A stretch of DNA of 64,000 nt from Saccharothrix australiensis. GTDB taxonomy: Bacteria; Actinomycetota; Actinomycetes; Mycobacteriales; Pseudonocardiaceae. Both the position numbers and the translations under genes were made by a program. The notes under the pieces were generated by a model that worked only from the letters and a program-made list of their open reading frames with translations, did not search any database and was not told where the DNA came from. Below are positions 8,084 to 16,315 of this stretch, piece after piece (the first letter of the stretch is position 1; each line of letters starts with the position of its first letter). The stretch is from NCBI RefSeq assembly GCF_003634935.1, contig NZ_RBXO01000001.1:4551501-4615500 (forward strand). Direction: 5' to 3'.

Positions 8084-9634
8084 TCACCGACGACCGGGCG
8101 GCACCGGGTCGCGTCCCCACTTCCGCGCCACCGCGCGCAACAGCGGCACCCGACCCGTCGTGGGCACGCTCCACAGCGGTGTCCCCGCGACACCCCACCG
8201 CCCCAGCAGGTGGTTCGCGGCGGCGAACCCGGTGGTCGCCGCCCGCTCCATCAGCGCGACCGGCAGGTCGATCCGCGCGAGGTCGCCCGCCAGCACCAGG
8301 AACGGCTCGGGCGTGACCACCGCCGGACGGCGCGCGAACCCACCGGGCGGGAACAGCGGGCAGTCGGCGCGCAGCTCGTGCCGCTCGTCCACGATCCGCG
8401 CGGCCTTCGTCTCCGGGTACACCTCGTGCAGCCGCTCCAGCAACCGCTTCCGCGCATCGGCTTCGTCCACATCGGACGGTAGTGAGTAGCCGTGCAGCTC
8501 GACCACCGCGCCACCGGTGCGGGCCGCCCACGCCCGCGCCTCGTGCTCGTAGTGGTCCAGCACCGAGATGTTGTCCAACGCGCCGTGGCCGCTGGTGCCG
8601 ACGAAGCCCGGCCGGTCCGGCGCGACCGGCCGGTCCAGCCAGTAGCGCGACACCAGGAACGGCGGCGCGGTCTCCAGCCGCGCGATGTCGGCCCGCCAGT
8701 CCGGCCCGCCCAGCTCCGGTGACGCGGCGACGACCCGCCGCAGGCCGGGCACGTCGGCGGCGAGCACCACGGCGTCCGCGTCGACCGCGCCGTCCGCCGT
8801 GTGCACGGTGAACCGGCGACGACCGCCGCGCGCCACCCGCGTCACCCCGGTCCCGGTGCGGACCGCCGCGCCCAGGTCCACCAGGCGGCGGCCGAGCGGG
8901 TCCCAGAGGCCGTGCGGGAACGGGTCGGCGGCCACGTCGAACAGCAGGCCCTCGCCGGAGCCCAGGAAGTAGATGTGGAACATCGTCACGAGTTCGGCGG
9001 CGGACATCCGGCTCGGGTGCGCGAAGAAGCTGCGGGAGAACACCTCGAACGCCAAGGCGTGCGCGGCTTCGGGGAAGCGCAGCCGGGCCAGGTAGTCGGC
9101 GGCGTCCAGGTGGTCCAGCTCGTGGTAGGTGCGCGGCACCGACACGTCCAGCAGGCGCAGCGCCGCCCGCGAGTCCACCGACCGCAGGTCGCGCCACCGG
9201 AACGTGGGGCTGCGCGCCAGGAAGCCCAGCGCGTTCCACGGCACCGCCGCGGGCAGGCCCGCGAAGCCGTCGCGGTGGCCGTCGGCGTGCCACAGCGGGT
9301 AGTCCGGCAGGCCCACCAGCGCGGCGCCCCGCGGGTCGACCCGCCGCAGCAAACCGCGCAGGTTGTAGTACTGGCGGAAGAAGGCGTGGAAGCCGCGCGT
9401 CATGGTGGCCGCGCTGCCGTCCGCGAGGCGGGTCGGCCAGCCGCCGACCCGGCCGCCCAGGTGCCGCTCGCGCTCGTACAGCACGACCCGCGCGCCGCGT
9501 TCGGCGAGCAGCGTCGCGGCGGCCAGGCCGGCGATCCCACCACCGACGACCACCACCGTCGGCCCGCTGTCCGCGAAGGACGGACGCCCCGGCGCGGCGT
9601 CGACCCGGACGGCCCGGCGGTCACGTCCCGGCAC
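8084..9634 (-). CDS. crtU: Carotenoid phi-end-ring synthase (beta-carotene desaturase/methyltransferase, CrtU type)
   Basis: A 516-residue FAD protein with the dinucleotide motif VVVGGGIAGLAAA near residue 28 and ERxxHLGGRVGGW downstream. The segment TRGFHAFFRQYYNLR is characteristic of CrtU/CruE, which turn the beta-ionone ring into an aromatic ring as in isorenieratene. The GTG start at 9634 overlaps the end of crtT by 14 bases, so translation is coupled. The product of this pathway is therefore probably an aromatic carotenoid. Confidence 0.88.
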   Translation of the reverse strand: MPGRDRRAVRVDAAPGRPSFADSGPTVVVVGGGIAGLAAATLLAERGARVVLYERERHLGGRVGGWPTRLADGSAATMTRGFHAFFRQYYNLRGLLRRVDPRGAALVGLPDYPLWHADGHRDGFAGLPAAVPWNALGFLARSPTFRWRDLRSVDSRAALRLLDVSVPRTYHELDHLDAADYLARLRFPEAAHALAFEVFSRSFFAHPSRMSAAELVTMFHIYFLGSGEGLLFDVAADPFPHGLWDPLGRRLVDLGAAVRTGTGVTRVARGGRRRFTVHTADGAVDADAVVLAADVPGLRRVVAASPELGGPDWRADIARLETAPPFLVSRYWLDRPVAPDRPGFVGTSGHGALDNISVLDHYEHEARAWAARTGGAVVELHGYSLPSDVDEADARKRLLERLHEVYPETKAARIVDERHELRADCPLFPPGGFARRPAVVTPEPFLVLAGDLARIDLPVALMERAATTGFAAANHLLGRWGVAGTPLWSVPTTGRVPLLRAVARKWGRDPVPPGRR

Positions 9635-10352
9635 CGGGTTCCCCTTCCGCCGCGCGGCCGACGAAGGTGTGCGCGATGCCGCGCTGCCAGCCGGTGACGG
9701 CGTCGGTCCGCACGTCGACGAACCCGTTGCGCCGCAACCGGTCCCGCAGCCGGCTCGCGCCGTCGAACCGCAGCACGCTGCGCCACAGGTAGGTGTAGAG
9801 GCCGCGGTCGCGGGTCACGAGCCACCCGCTCGGGATCACCACCGACCAGCACACGGCGGTCCAGATCGCGGCGCGCACCCGCGAGTCCGCCACCGAGTAC
9901 TCGTGCAGCACCACCCGCCCGCCGGGGCGCAGCAGCCCGCGCACCGCGCGCAGGGTCGCGTCCGGGTCCGGCAGGTTGCGCACCAGGTACGCGGCGAAGA
10001 CCGCGTCGAACGGCCCCTCGACGCCGGCCGCGGCGAGGTCCTCCGCCCGGCAGTGGACGAAGGTCACGTGGTCGGGCCAGTTCTTCGCCCGCGCACGGGC
10101 GAGCATCCCGCCCGACGCGTCCACCGCGACGACCTCCGCGCCCGGCGCGACGGACAGCAGCGCCGCCGTCGACGCGCCCGTGCCGCACCCGAGGTCGAGC
10201 ACCCGCGCGCCCGACGCGGGCAGCCCCAGCGCCCGCGCCGACCGCCGCAGGGCGCGGTGGTAGCCGGGGTTCATCGCCACGAGCAGGTCGTAACCCGCCG
10301 CCGCGCCGTCGAACGCCTCCGGCACCCCGCCGACGCCCACGCGGCGCGTCAC
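9621..10352 (-). CDS. crtT: SAM-dependent methyltransferase of the carotenoid cluster (CrtT type)
   Basis: A class I methyltransferase of 243 residues with SAM motif VLDLGCGTGAS, the acidic residue in EVVAVDASGGML and the later motif GGRVVLHEYSV, resembling the UbiE/CrtT group. It starts at GTG 10352, overlapping the crtYd stop as GTGA. It sits between the cyclase subunits and crtU as in Streptomyces crtYTU operons. The methyl acceptor is not evident from sequence. Confidence 0.8.
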   Translation of the reverse strand: MTRRVGVGGVPEAFDGAAAGYDLLVAMNPGYHRALRRSARALGLPASGARVLDLGCGTGASTAALLSVAPGAEVVAVDASGGMLARARAKNWPDHVTFVHCRAEDLAAAGVEGPFDAVFAAYLVRNLPDPDATLRAVRGLLRPGGRVVLHEYSVADSRVRAAIWTAVCWSVVIPSGWLVTRDRGLYTYLWRSVLRFDGASRLRDRLRRNGFVDVRTDAVTGWQRGIAHTFVGRAAEGEPGAGT

Positions 10353-10663
10353 ACGGCCTCCCCGGTCCGCGCCCGTTCCCACAGCAGCAGCGTCAGGGTG
10401 ACCATCGAGAAGCCGAACAGGAAGTCCTCCACCGGGATGTCCCAAGGGAACCGGATGCCGCTGATCGCCCACTCCGCGTACCGCACGATCGGGGCGTCCA
10501 GCTTGGTCAGCCACCCGTCCACCGGCACCTGGAAGGCGAACACGATCGCCATCGTCAGCCAGTACGCGGGCCGCCGGAACAACCCGGTGCGCAGCACCGC
10601 GAACTCCGCCGCCACCACCAGCACCACCGACACCACGGCTGCGATCAGGTACTCCCTACTCAC
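10349..10663 (-). CDS. crtYd: Lycopene cyclase subunit, CrtYd-like
   Basis: A 104-residue membrane protein with three hydrophobic helices and the domain motif FPWDIPVEDFLFGFSMV (the P-x-E-D/E-x-x-F signature). It is half of the heterodimeric, CarR/CrtYcd-type lycopene cyclase that forms beta rings. It overlaps crtYc by eight bases and crtT by four. Confidence 0.88.
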   Translation of the reverse strand: MSREYLIAAVVSVVLVVAAEFAVLRTGLFRRPAYWLTMAIVFAFQVPVDGWLTKLDAPIVRYAEWAISGIRFPWDIPVEDFLFGFSMVTLTLLLWERARTGEAV

Positions 10664-11006
10664 CCGACAGCCGCCCGACCCGGTCCCGCGCGCGACCGGC
10701 CCGCGCCGCCAACCCGATCACCGCCTCATAGGTCAATACCGCGCACAGCGGCACCACCACGAAGAACAGCACCTCCTCCAACGGCAGCGCGCCGAGCACC
10801 ACGACCCCCGTGGTGAACGCCTCGCTGAAACTCCAGTGCCCGCGCAGGAAGGCGAGCAGGTCCCACAGGCCGAACAGCACCAGCACCGGCGCGATCGCCC
10901 GCGCCAGCGCGGGCAGCCTCCGGTAGACGCCGACACCCACCGGTTCCAGCGGGGCCGTCACGAGCAGGCACGCCACCAGCACCGCGAGGTACTGCCAACG
11001 ATCCAT
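10656..11006 (-). CDS. crtYc: Lycopene cyclase subunit, CrtYc-like
   Basis: A 116-residue protein with three membrane helices and the signature LPLEEVLFFVVVPLCAVLTYE. It pairs with CrtYd. The ATG at 11006 has GGAGG upstream, and this is the first gene of the crtYc-crtYd-crtT-crtU operon. The 224-bp gap to the next gene on the other strand should hold its promoter. Confidence 0.88.
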   Translation of the reverse strand: MDRWQYLAVLVACLLVTAPLEPVGVGVYRRLPALARAIAPVLVLFGLWDLLAFLRGHWSFSEAFTTGVVVLGALPLEEVLFFVVVPLCAVLTYEAVIGLAARAGRARDRVGRLSGE

Positions 11007-11230
11007 CCGATCCTCCGCCCGGCTCGTCCCCGGTTGCCGCTCCCGTGCGCGCGGCGCGGTCCCCGTGCCCGCGCCCTCCCGGCGACTCCCCGGCGGACCG
11101 CCCCTCCCAGCACCGTAGGGGGACCGCGCACCGTCCGCATGACGGCGAACCGGGTCCCCCGCCCGGTGTGCCGTCCGGCGCGCGCGGGTACCCGTCGTTC
11201 CCGGACCGGACGACGAACAGGAGTCGGACG

Positions 11231-11659
11231 TTGAGCAGCTACGAACACCGAGCGGCGGTCGACCTCGCCCCGGACCGGTTGTTCGACTTCCTCGCGGAGC
11301 CGAAGAACCTGCCGCGCTACTTCCCGGAGCTGACCGAGGTGGACCCCGTCGGGGGCGACCGGGTCCACGTGGAGGCCGACCTCGGCGACCGCCACGTCGC
11401 CGCCGACGGCTGGTTGCGCGTCGACCGCGACCGCAGGACCCTCTCCTGGGGCACGCCCGGCGAGACGGACTACCACGGCGAGCTGAGCGTGACCGGGCAG
11501 GACGCCGGCCGCAGCGAGATCGTGGTGACCCTCCACACCGAACGGGCGGGCGGCCCGGAGATCCAGCGCAGCCTGGAGGAGGCGGTGGCCGTTCTGGCGC
11601 ACAGGGCGACCGCCGAAACCGACGCTGCCGCCGCGGAGAAGGGCGACGAGTGGTACTGA
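11231..11659 (+). CDS. SRPBCC (polyketide cyclase/START-like) family protein
   Basis: A 142-residue protein starting at TTG 11231, chosen because AGGAG lies seven bases upstream and the family fold begins at once (YEHRAAVDLAPDRLFDFLAEPKNLPRYFPEL). Helix-grip fold proteins bind hydrophobic ligands or act on membranes; the substrate is unknown. The tail (ATAETDAAAAEKGDEWY) is charged. It runs divergently from the carotenoid operon, but membership in that pathway is not shown. Confidence 0.8.
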   Translation: MSSYEHRAAVDLAPDRLFDFLAEPKNLPRYFPELTEVDPVGGDRVHVEADLGDRHVAADGWLRVDRDRRTLSWGTPGETDYHGELSVTGQDAGRSEIVVTLHTERAGGPEIQRSLEEAVAVLAHRATAETDAAAAEKGDEWY

Positions 11660-11718
11660 CCGCCTATGCGCGGTGCTGACGACCGATGAACAGCGTTGGC
11701 GGCGGGCGCGTGACGCCG

Positions 11719-11796
11719 ACACACCGGTGCACGACACACGACGGCGCACAACACACAGCGCACAACAAACAACACACAGCGAACAGCGCACAGCTC
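11719..11796. repeat. A/C-rich low-complexity tract with recurring CACAAC and ACACAG words
   Basis: About 80 bases built from variations on ACACAGCGCACAAC, nearly free of T on the plus strand. It lies between the SRPBCC gene and the MerR-type promoter. No convincing ORF is present. Confidence 0.6.
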
Positions 11797-11848
11797 TGAG
11801 GAGCGGCGCTTCACCGTGGCCCGGCGAGGTGATCCGCGTCATGCGCGC

Positions 11849-11880
11849 TTGAGCCTCACACCGGTGTGAGGCTTTACCGT
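11849..11880 (+). promoter_or_regulatory. MerR-type promoter with a 22-bp perfect palindrome; probably leaderless
   Basis: A TTGAGC -35 hexamer and a TTACCG-like -10 are separated by 19 bases, and the spacer is filled by the perfect dyad AGCCTCACACC / GGTGTGAGGCT (11852-11873). This long-spacer geometry is the hallmark of MerR-activated promoters. The predicted transcription start falls at or next to the ATG at 11888, which lacks a Shine-Dalgarno. Confidence 0.75.
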
Positions 11881-11887
11881 CGCCGAC

Positions 11888-12685
11888 ATGTCCACTTTCG
11901 TCGTCCATCGAAATGGTGCACCCGCGACCGCGGAAGAGCTGTCCCCCCTGGCCTTCGCGGGCTACGCGCACTTCACCGCCATGCAGGTGCGGGACGGACG
12001 GGTCCGGGGCCTCGACCTCCACCTGGAACGGCTCGCGGTCGCCTCGGTGGAGCTGTTCGGCCGGGCGCTGCCCGACGACCGGGTGCGGTCGCTGCTGCGC
12101 GCGGCGTGGCAGGACGGCCCGGCGGACGTCTCGCTGACCGCCACCGTCCACTCGGCAGCGGGCGAGTTCACCGCGGCCGACGGCGAACTCGACGTCCTGG
12201 TGCGCACGGGACCGCCCGCGTCGGCTCCGGCCGGTCCGCTGGCGCTGGCCACCGTCGAGCACGAACGGGTCCTGCCGGCGGTGAAGCACGTCGGCGAGGT
12301 GGCCAAGACGTACTTCCTGCGCCGGGCGATCGCGCAGGGGTTCGACGACGCCGCCTTCGTCGACCGCCGGGGCAGGCTGAGCGAGGCGACGATCTGGAAC
12401 CTGGTGTTCTGGGACGGCGCGGCGGTCGTGTGGCCGGTGGCGGAGGTGCTGGCCGGCACGGCGATGGGCGTCGTGCGGCGTCAGCTCGACCGGCTCGGGG
12501 TGCCCCAGGTGGAACGGGCGGTCACCCCCGACGACGTGCCGGCGCTGGCCGGCGCGGCGGTCATGAACTCGTGGTCGCCGGGCGTGCCGGTGAGCCGGAT
12601 CGGTTCCGCGCCGCTGCCCGGCGCACCGTCCTTCCTCGACCTGCTCCACCGGGCCTACCAGGCCGAACCCCTCGTCGCGCTGTGA
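11888..12685 (+). CDS. Class IV aminotransferase family protein (PLP-dependent)
   Basis: A 265-residue fold-type IV PLP enzyme related to branched-chain aminotransferase and aminodeoxychorismate lyase. The likely Schiff-base lysine is in LPAVKHVGEVAKTYFLRR (about residues 132-149), followed by the family feature FVDRRGRLSEATIWNLVF. The ATG is placed by the MerR-type promoter directly upstream and has no ribosome site. A strong hairpin follows the stop, so this is a single-gene unit. Substrate unknown; the regulator's ligand may be the substrate or product. Confidence 0.85.
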   Translation: MSTFVVHRNGAPATAEELSPLAFAGYAHFTAMQVRDGRVRGLDLHLERLAVASVELFGRALPDDRVRSLLRAAWQDGPADVSLTATVHSAAGEFTAADGELDVLVRTGPPASAPAGPLALATVEHERVLPAVKHVGEVAKTYFLRRAIAQGFDDAAFVDRRGRLSEATIWNLVFWDGAAVVWPVAEVLAGTAMGVVRRQLDRLGVPQVERAVTPDDVPALAGAAVMNSWSPGVPVSRIGSAPLPGAPSFLDLLHRAYQAEPLVAL

Positions 12686-12688
12686 CAC

Positions 12689-12720
12689 CACCGCCGGGCG
12701 CACGTGTGCGCCCGGCGGTG
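12689..12720 (+). terminator. Strong hairpin after the aminotransferase gene
   Basis: A perfect 15-bp stem, CACCGCCGGGCGCAC with its complement, around a 2-base loop three bases after the stop codon. It lacks a U tract, as is common for actinobacterial terminators. Confidence 0.8.
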
Positions 12721-12949
12721 AGGGGACGCCTCCGGTCACGAGGGGGGAGGATGACCGGAGGCTGGTTCAGGGGTCGGCGCGGCGGTCGCCTCTCGGCGGG
12801 TGGCACGACGCGGCTCCAGCCGAACGGTATTCCGCGAAGGCTCTTCAAGTGAGGCCCGGGGGACACGAACCGCGCCGACCTCCTCCTTCAACGGCGCGGT
12901 GCGACCCGGTGTTCCCACGGCGGGGTGGCGTCGGACACACCGCTCCGCC
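12721..12949. other. Intergenic region with two hairpins; no supported gene
   Basis: Hairpin one has perfect 11-bp arms at 12728-12738 and 12752-12762 with a purine-rich loop; hairpin two has 9-bp arms at 12869-12877 and 12892-12900. A 33-codon plus-strand ORF (12751-12852) follows a GGGGGGAGG run with no spacer and overlaps the first stem, so I do not call it. Confidence 0.5.
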
Positions 12950-13354
12950 TCAGAACGAGGCCAGCAGCTCCCGGCACGCCTGCTCGCACGCGCGGCACGC
13001 CTCGGCGCAGATCCGGCAGTGCTCGTGCATCCCGGCGTGGCCGCCGCACTCGTCGCCGCACGCCTTGCACACCGTCACGCACGCTTCCAGCACCGCCCGG
13101 CTGACGTCGGCGTTGTAGGCGGTGTGCCGCGACATCACCCGCACGGTCGCCGTGCAGACGTCCGCGCAGTCCAGGTTGGTGCGCACGCACTTGACCAGCT
13201 CGGCCACGGAGCTTTCGCCGAGGCACGCGTCCGCGCAGGCCGTGCACGCCTCGGCGCACGCGTTCAGGGCGTCGATGGTGGCGGCGAGCTTCCCCCGGTC
13301 CAGACCGATCTCCGCCGGGTGGGTCCGCAGCATCGGCATCGTCGTCGTGGTCAT
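12950..13354 (-). CDS. Cys-rich four-helix-bundle copper-storage-like protein (DUF326/Csp)
   Basis: A 134-residue cytosolic protein with about 17 cysteines arranged as repeated C-x-x-x-C pairs on predicted helices (CAEACTACADAC, CADVCTATV, CVTVCKACGDEC, HCRICAEACRACEQAC). This is the pattern of Csp copper-storage proteins, which bind many Cu(I) ions inside a helix bundle. There is no signal peptide. The ATG at 13354 has GAGGAG seven bases upstream. It is divergent from the next gene. It is one of two copper-linked loci in the window, with the CopD-like protein at 20985-22682. Confidence 0.85.
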   Translation of the reverse strand: MTTTTMPMLRTHPAEIGLDRGKLAATIDALNACAEACTACADACLGESSVAELVKCVRTNLDCADVCTATVRVMSRHTAYNADVSRAVLEACVTVCKACGDECGGHAGMHEHCRICAEACRACEQACRELLASF

Positions 13355-13517
13355 CCGTCCACTCCTCGGGATCGCGGGCTTCCACCGTGGGCTACCCGCC
13401 ACCGCGGTGGCGAACCGCTCCCGCCGGTCCCCCGACGGGGTCCGACCCGCCACCCGGAAGGCCGACCGGGCGCGTCGGCCCGGCCGGGCGGGGTAGTCAC
13501 CGCGCGAGGAGGACGAC

Positions 13518-14105
13518 ATGGCCGAACAGCGAACACAGCGGAAGACGGACCGGACCCGCGAGGCGGGGGACGGCGGGCTGAGCGGGTTGACCGTGGCCGA
13601 GTTGCGGAAGAGGGCGTCGGGCCTCGGCATCCACGGCGTGCACGACCTGCACAAGGACGAGCTCGTCGCGGCCCTCGACGAGGCGCTGCGGGACCGGGGC
13701 GCGCCGAAGCCGCGCGGCGAGGACGAGGCGGGCGGCGTGCGCACCGGCGAGCGGACGTCCAAGAGCGTCGGCTACTCCCAGGAGGTGCGCTCGCCGGACG
13801 ACGAGCCGGAGCGGCCCGGTCGCAGCCTCGTCACCACCAGTCACGACGTCATCCGGCAGTGGGCCGAGGAGCGCGACGCGAAGCCCGCGACCATCGAGGG
13901 CACCCGGCACGGCGACCACCTCGGCGTCCTGCGGCTGGACTTCCCCGGCTACGGCGGCGGGGAGGACCTGCGCCACGTCGGGTGGGACGAGTGGTTCGAC
14001 ACGTTCGACCGACGCCGGTTGAACTTCCTCTACCAGGAGAAGCGCTCGGACGGCTCGCCCAGCAACTTCTTCCGCCTGGAGAGCCCGGACCGCGAGGACG
14101 GCTGA
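13518..14105 (+). CDS. Rho N-terminal/SAP-like domain protein of unknown function
   Basis: A 195-residue protein. Residues 20-60 (SGLTVAELRKRASGLGI, then HKDELVAAL) form a Rho-N/SAP-like helix-extended-helix motif that often binds nucleic acid. The C-terminal half (SHDVIRQWAEERDAKPATIE through WDEWFDTFDRRRLNFLYQE and SNFFRLE) is a conserved small domain found in many bacterial proteins of unknown role. GAGGAG precedes the ATG at 13518. The acidic, hydrophilic sequence suggests a cytosolic stress-type protein. Confidence 0.75.
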   Translation: MAEQRTQRKTDRTREAGDGGLSGLTVAELRKRASGLGIHGVHDLHKDELVAALDEALRDRGAPKPRGEDEAGGVRTGERTSKSVGYSQEVRSPDDEPERPGRSLVTTSHDVIRQWAEERDAKPATIEGTRHGDHLGVLRLDFPGYGGGEDLRHVGWDEWFDTFDRRRLNFLYQEKRSDGSPSNFFRLESPDREDG

Positions 14106-14174
14106 CGCCCCGGTGTGCCATCACGCCGTCGGGGGTAACCCGGTGGTGAGCACGAACGACGCCGGGAGGCCGCA

Positions 14175-14699
14175 GTGCAACCGTTCGCCTTCACCCCCTG
14201 GACCTGGCGCGACCCCTCGTGGCTCGCCGACCGCGACCGGACGTGGTCCGAGGACCGCGACCGCGGTGCGGACACCACGCGCGCGGGAGTCGCCGGGGAC
14301 GCGTCGGACGCCGCGTCGGACGCCGCGTCGGACGCCGCGTCGGACAGCGGGGCCGCCGGGCAGGCGGACGCCGCCGAGCACCCCGACGCGGGCCTGGCCG
14401 GCTACCACGTGGAGGCCACCGACGGCGGCATCGGCAAGATCGACGAGGACACCGGGCGGGTGCCCGCCGACTGCCTGATGGTGGACACCGGCCCGTGGAT
14501 CTTCGGCCGCCGGGTGGTCCTCCCGGTGGGCACCGTCCAGCGGGTCGACCACGAGGAGCGCAAGGTCTACGTCGACCGCACCAAGGACCAGATCAAGGAC
14601 GCCCCCGGGTACGACCCGGACGGCGACCACGACGAGTACCGCCGCCGCACGGGCGACTACTACGTGGAGAGCTACCGCCTGCTGCCCCCGCTGCTGTGA
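14175..14699 (+). CDS. PRC-barrel domain protein
   Basis: A 174-residue protein starting at GTG 14175 (GGGAGG five bases upstream). The N-terminal third is charged and contains an Ala-Ser-Asp repeat encoded by three 12-bp units near 14306-14341. From about residue 75, GYHVEATDGGIGKID, VDTGPWIFGRRVVLPVGTV and the KVYVDRTKDQIKDAPGYD tail match PRC-barrel proteins common next to stress genes in actinobacteria. Role unknown. It follows the Rho-N-like gene by 69 bases and may be co-transcribed. Confidence 0.78.
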   Translation: MQPFAFTPWTWRDPSWLADRDRTWSEDRDRGADTTRAGVAGDASDAASDAASDAASDSGAAGQADAAEHPDAGLAGYHVEATDGGIGKIDEDTGRVPADCLMVDTGPWIFGRRVVLPVGTVQRVDHEERKVYVDRTKDQIKDAPGYDPDGDHDEYRRRTGDYYVESYRLLPPLL

Positions 14700-14736
14700 G
14701 GCGGTGACAGCGGGTGGTCCCGGACGGGGAGGCACG

Positions 14737-15400
14737 GTGACGCGCCACGGCGACGACATCGCGGCGTTGGCCGCGCCGCTGGCGACGCGGGCGACTTCGA
14801 CGCGCTGCTCGACCGGGTCGGCGACGCGCGGGTGGTGATGGTCGGCGAGGCCGGCCACGGCACGCACGAGTTCTACCGGTGGCGGGCGCTGCTCACGCGG
14901 CGGCTGATCGCCGAGCGGCGTTTCTCGTTCGTGGCCGTGGAGGGCGACTGGCCCGACTGCGACCGGGTCGACCGGGCGGTGCGGTGCCGACCCGGCGCGC
15001 CCGCCGACCCGCGCGAGGCGCTGGTGGCGTTCGAGCGCTGGCCGACGTGGATGTGGGCCAATCCTCACCCACCTGCGGGAGCACGACCCCGGCGAGGTGC
15101 CCGCCGCGCCGGCCGCGTACCGGTGCTTCGAGCCGTACGACGAGGACCCGCGGAACTACGCGATGGCCACCAGGCTGGTGCCGGACACCTGCGCGAACGA
15201 GGTCGTCGGCCTGCTGGTGCGGCTGCGGCGGCGCGCGGCGGCCGACGCCGAGCGGTTCGGGACGTGGCAGAACGCCGAGGTCGTCGCGGGCGCGGAACGC
15301 TACTACCGGGCGATGATCGGCGGCGGGCGCGAGTCCTGGAACATCCGGGACCGGCACATGGACGACACCCTCGCTTGCCTCGGCTCCGCCGAGGCGGCGG
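14737..15400 (+). pseudogene. Erythromycin-esterase-like pseudogene (frameshifted, internally deleted, truncated)
   Basis: A GTG at 14737 with GGGGAGG upstream opens a frame that shifts by about 14780. The esterase-family core then appears in another frame: MVMVGEAGHGTHEFYRW, VEGDWPDCDRVDRAV and ERWPTWMWAN up to about 15063. Homology resumes in a third frame with AAYRCFEPYDEDPRNYA, ANEVVGLLVRLRRRA and SWNIRDRHMDDTLACL, with an evident internal deletion between. It stops near 15395, about 150 residues short of a normal family member, just before a structured repeat. At least two frame changes and a missing C-terminus make a functional product unlikely. Confidence 0.85.
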
Positions 15401-15403
15401 GCC

Positions 15404-15487
15404 CGCCTGGAAGTCGGCCCATCGCGTCTGATTTCCGCCGATCCAAAAGCACGATCGTCGGAAATGAGACGCGACAGACCGACGCGG
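15404..15487 (+). repeat. Structured hairpin repeat, copy 1
   Basis: An 84-bp element that begins CGCCTGGAAGTCGGC and ends ACCGACGCGG, both shared with copy 2. Between them an imperfect stem pairs CGCGTCT with AGACGCG, ATTTCCG with CGGAAAT and CGATC with GATCG around the loop CAAAAGCAC. It starts within ten bases of where esterase homology ends. Confidence 0.8.
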
Positions 15488-15550
15488 CCCCGCAGGGCTG
15501 GACCGCATCCGCTTTCGGCGGGGTGAACCGGCCTCGGCACCAATGGGTTC

Positions 15551-15587
15551 GGGGACGGTCGGGCGAGGTCGTTGCCCGACCGTCCCC
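15551..15587. terminator. Perfect 14-bp hairpin upstream of the lipoprotein gene
   Basis: Arms GGGGACGGTCGGGC and its complement flank a 9-base loop. There is no U tract on either side. It lies 98 bases before the lipoprotein ATG, so it may terminate upstream transcription or act in the 5' leader. Confidence 0.6.
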
Positions 15588-15685
15588 CACCGGAGTCGCA
15601 TGACGAATCCGCGTCCGGGCGCCCGCGTCCTTCCCAGTGCCCGCACCGCACAGGGCACCCGGACGACGGAACACTGGGAGGACCG

Positions 15686-16312
15686 ATGACACCGGCCCGG
15701 AACCACAGGCGCTTGCCGGCCGCCCTCGCCGCCCTGGCCGGCGGGGTGATCGCCCTGACGGCCTGCGCGGCACCGGTGCGGACAGCCGGGACGCCCGTCC
15801 GCACCGGCGGCGCCACGAGCAGCGCGGTGGCCACGCAGAACAGCTCCGCGCGCGTCGACCTCACCGCACCGACCACCGACGACCCGTCGATCCCCGACGC
15901 CGCCCGCGGCTGGTGCACGGCGCGGGACCTGGAGATCAGCGCGGTCGAGCACGTCTCGCCCGCCCCGGACGACCGGCTGTTCGCCCTGCACTTCGCCCCG
16001 CGCGGGCTCGTGCACTGCGTCATCGGCGGCACGCTGGGCGACGTCGCCTTCGCCGCGCTGGACGGCGTGCCGCTCGACCCCGGTATCGGCGGCGGCCAGG
16101 GCCCGGACCACGGGGAGATTTCGGTCGGCGACCACCGCGAGGCCGTGGTCTACTTCCGCGCGCCCGGGGAAGGCGGCCCCGACCAGCCCGTGGCGACGGT
16201 GAGCTTCACCCTGCCCGGCAAGGGGACGGAGGGCGAGTCCGTCACCGTGGCGTGGCCCTCGCCGTTCCACGGTCCCCTGCACGTCACCGGCCTGATGGAG
16301 CCGGTCGGCTGA
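15686..16312 (+). CDS. Secreted lipoprotein of unknown function (DUF4232-like)
   Basis: A 208-residue protein with a lipoprotein signal peptide: basic start, hydrophobic core AALAALAGGVIALTAC and lipobox LTAC. A Thr/Ser-rich linker follows, then a beta-rich domain beginning at CTARDLEISAVEHV and containing HCVIGGTLGDVAF, VAFAALDGVPLDPG and VGDHREAVVYF, which resembles DUF4232-type extracellular domains. The ATG at 15686 has GGGAGGA three bases before CCG. It lies between two inverted copies of a hairpin repeat and beside a pseudogene, so it may have arrived with that segment. Confidence 0.8.
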   Translation: MTPARNHRRLPAALAALAGGVIALTACAAPVRTAGTPVRTGGATSSAVATQNSSARVDLTAPTTDDPSIPDAARGWCTARDLEISAVEHVSPAPDDRLFALHFAPRGLVHCVIGGTLGDVAFAALDGVPLDPGIGGGQGPDHGEISVGDHREAVVYFRAPGEGGPDQPVATVSFTLPGKGTEGESVTVAWPSPFHGPLHVTGLMEPVG

Positions 16313-16315
16313 CAA

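Noticed and set aside
12751..12852. A 33-codon cationic ORF after GGGGGGAGG
   Set aside because: The ribosome site touches the ATG, the start overlaps a hairpin stem, and there is no conservation evidence.
12736..12918. A 60-codon minus ORF with balanced composition
   Set aside because: No ribosome site at its GTG, weak third-position bias and no recognisable motif.
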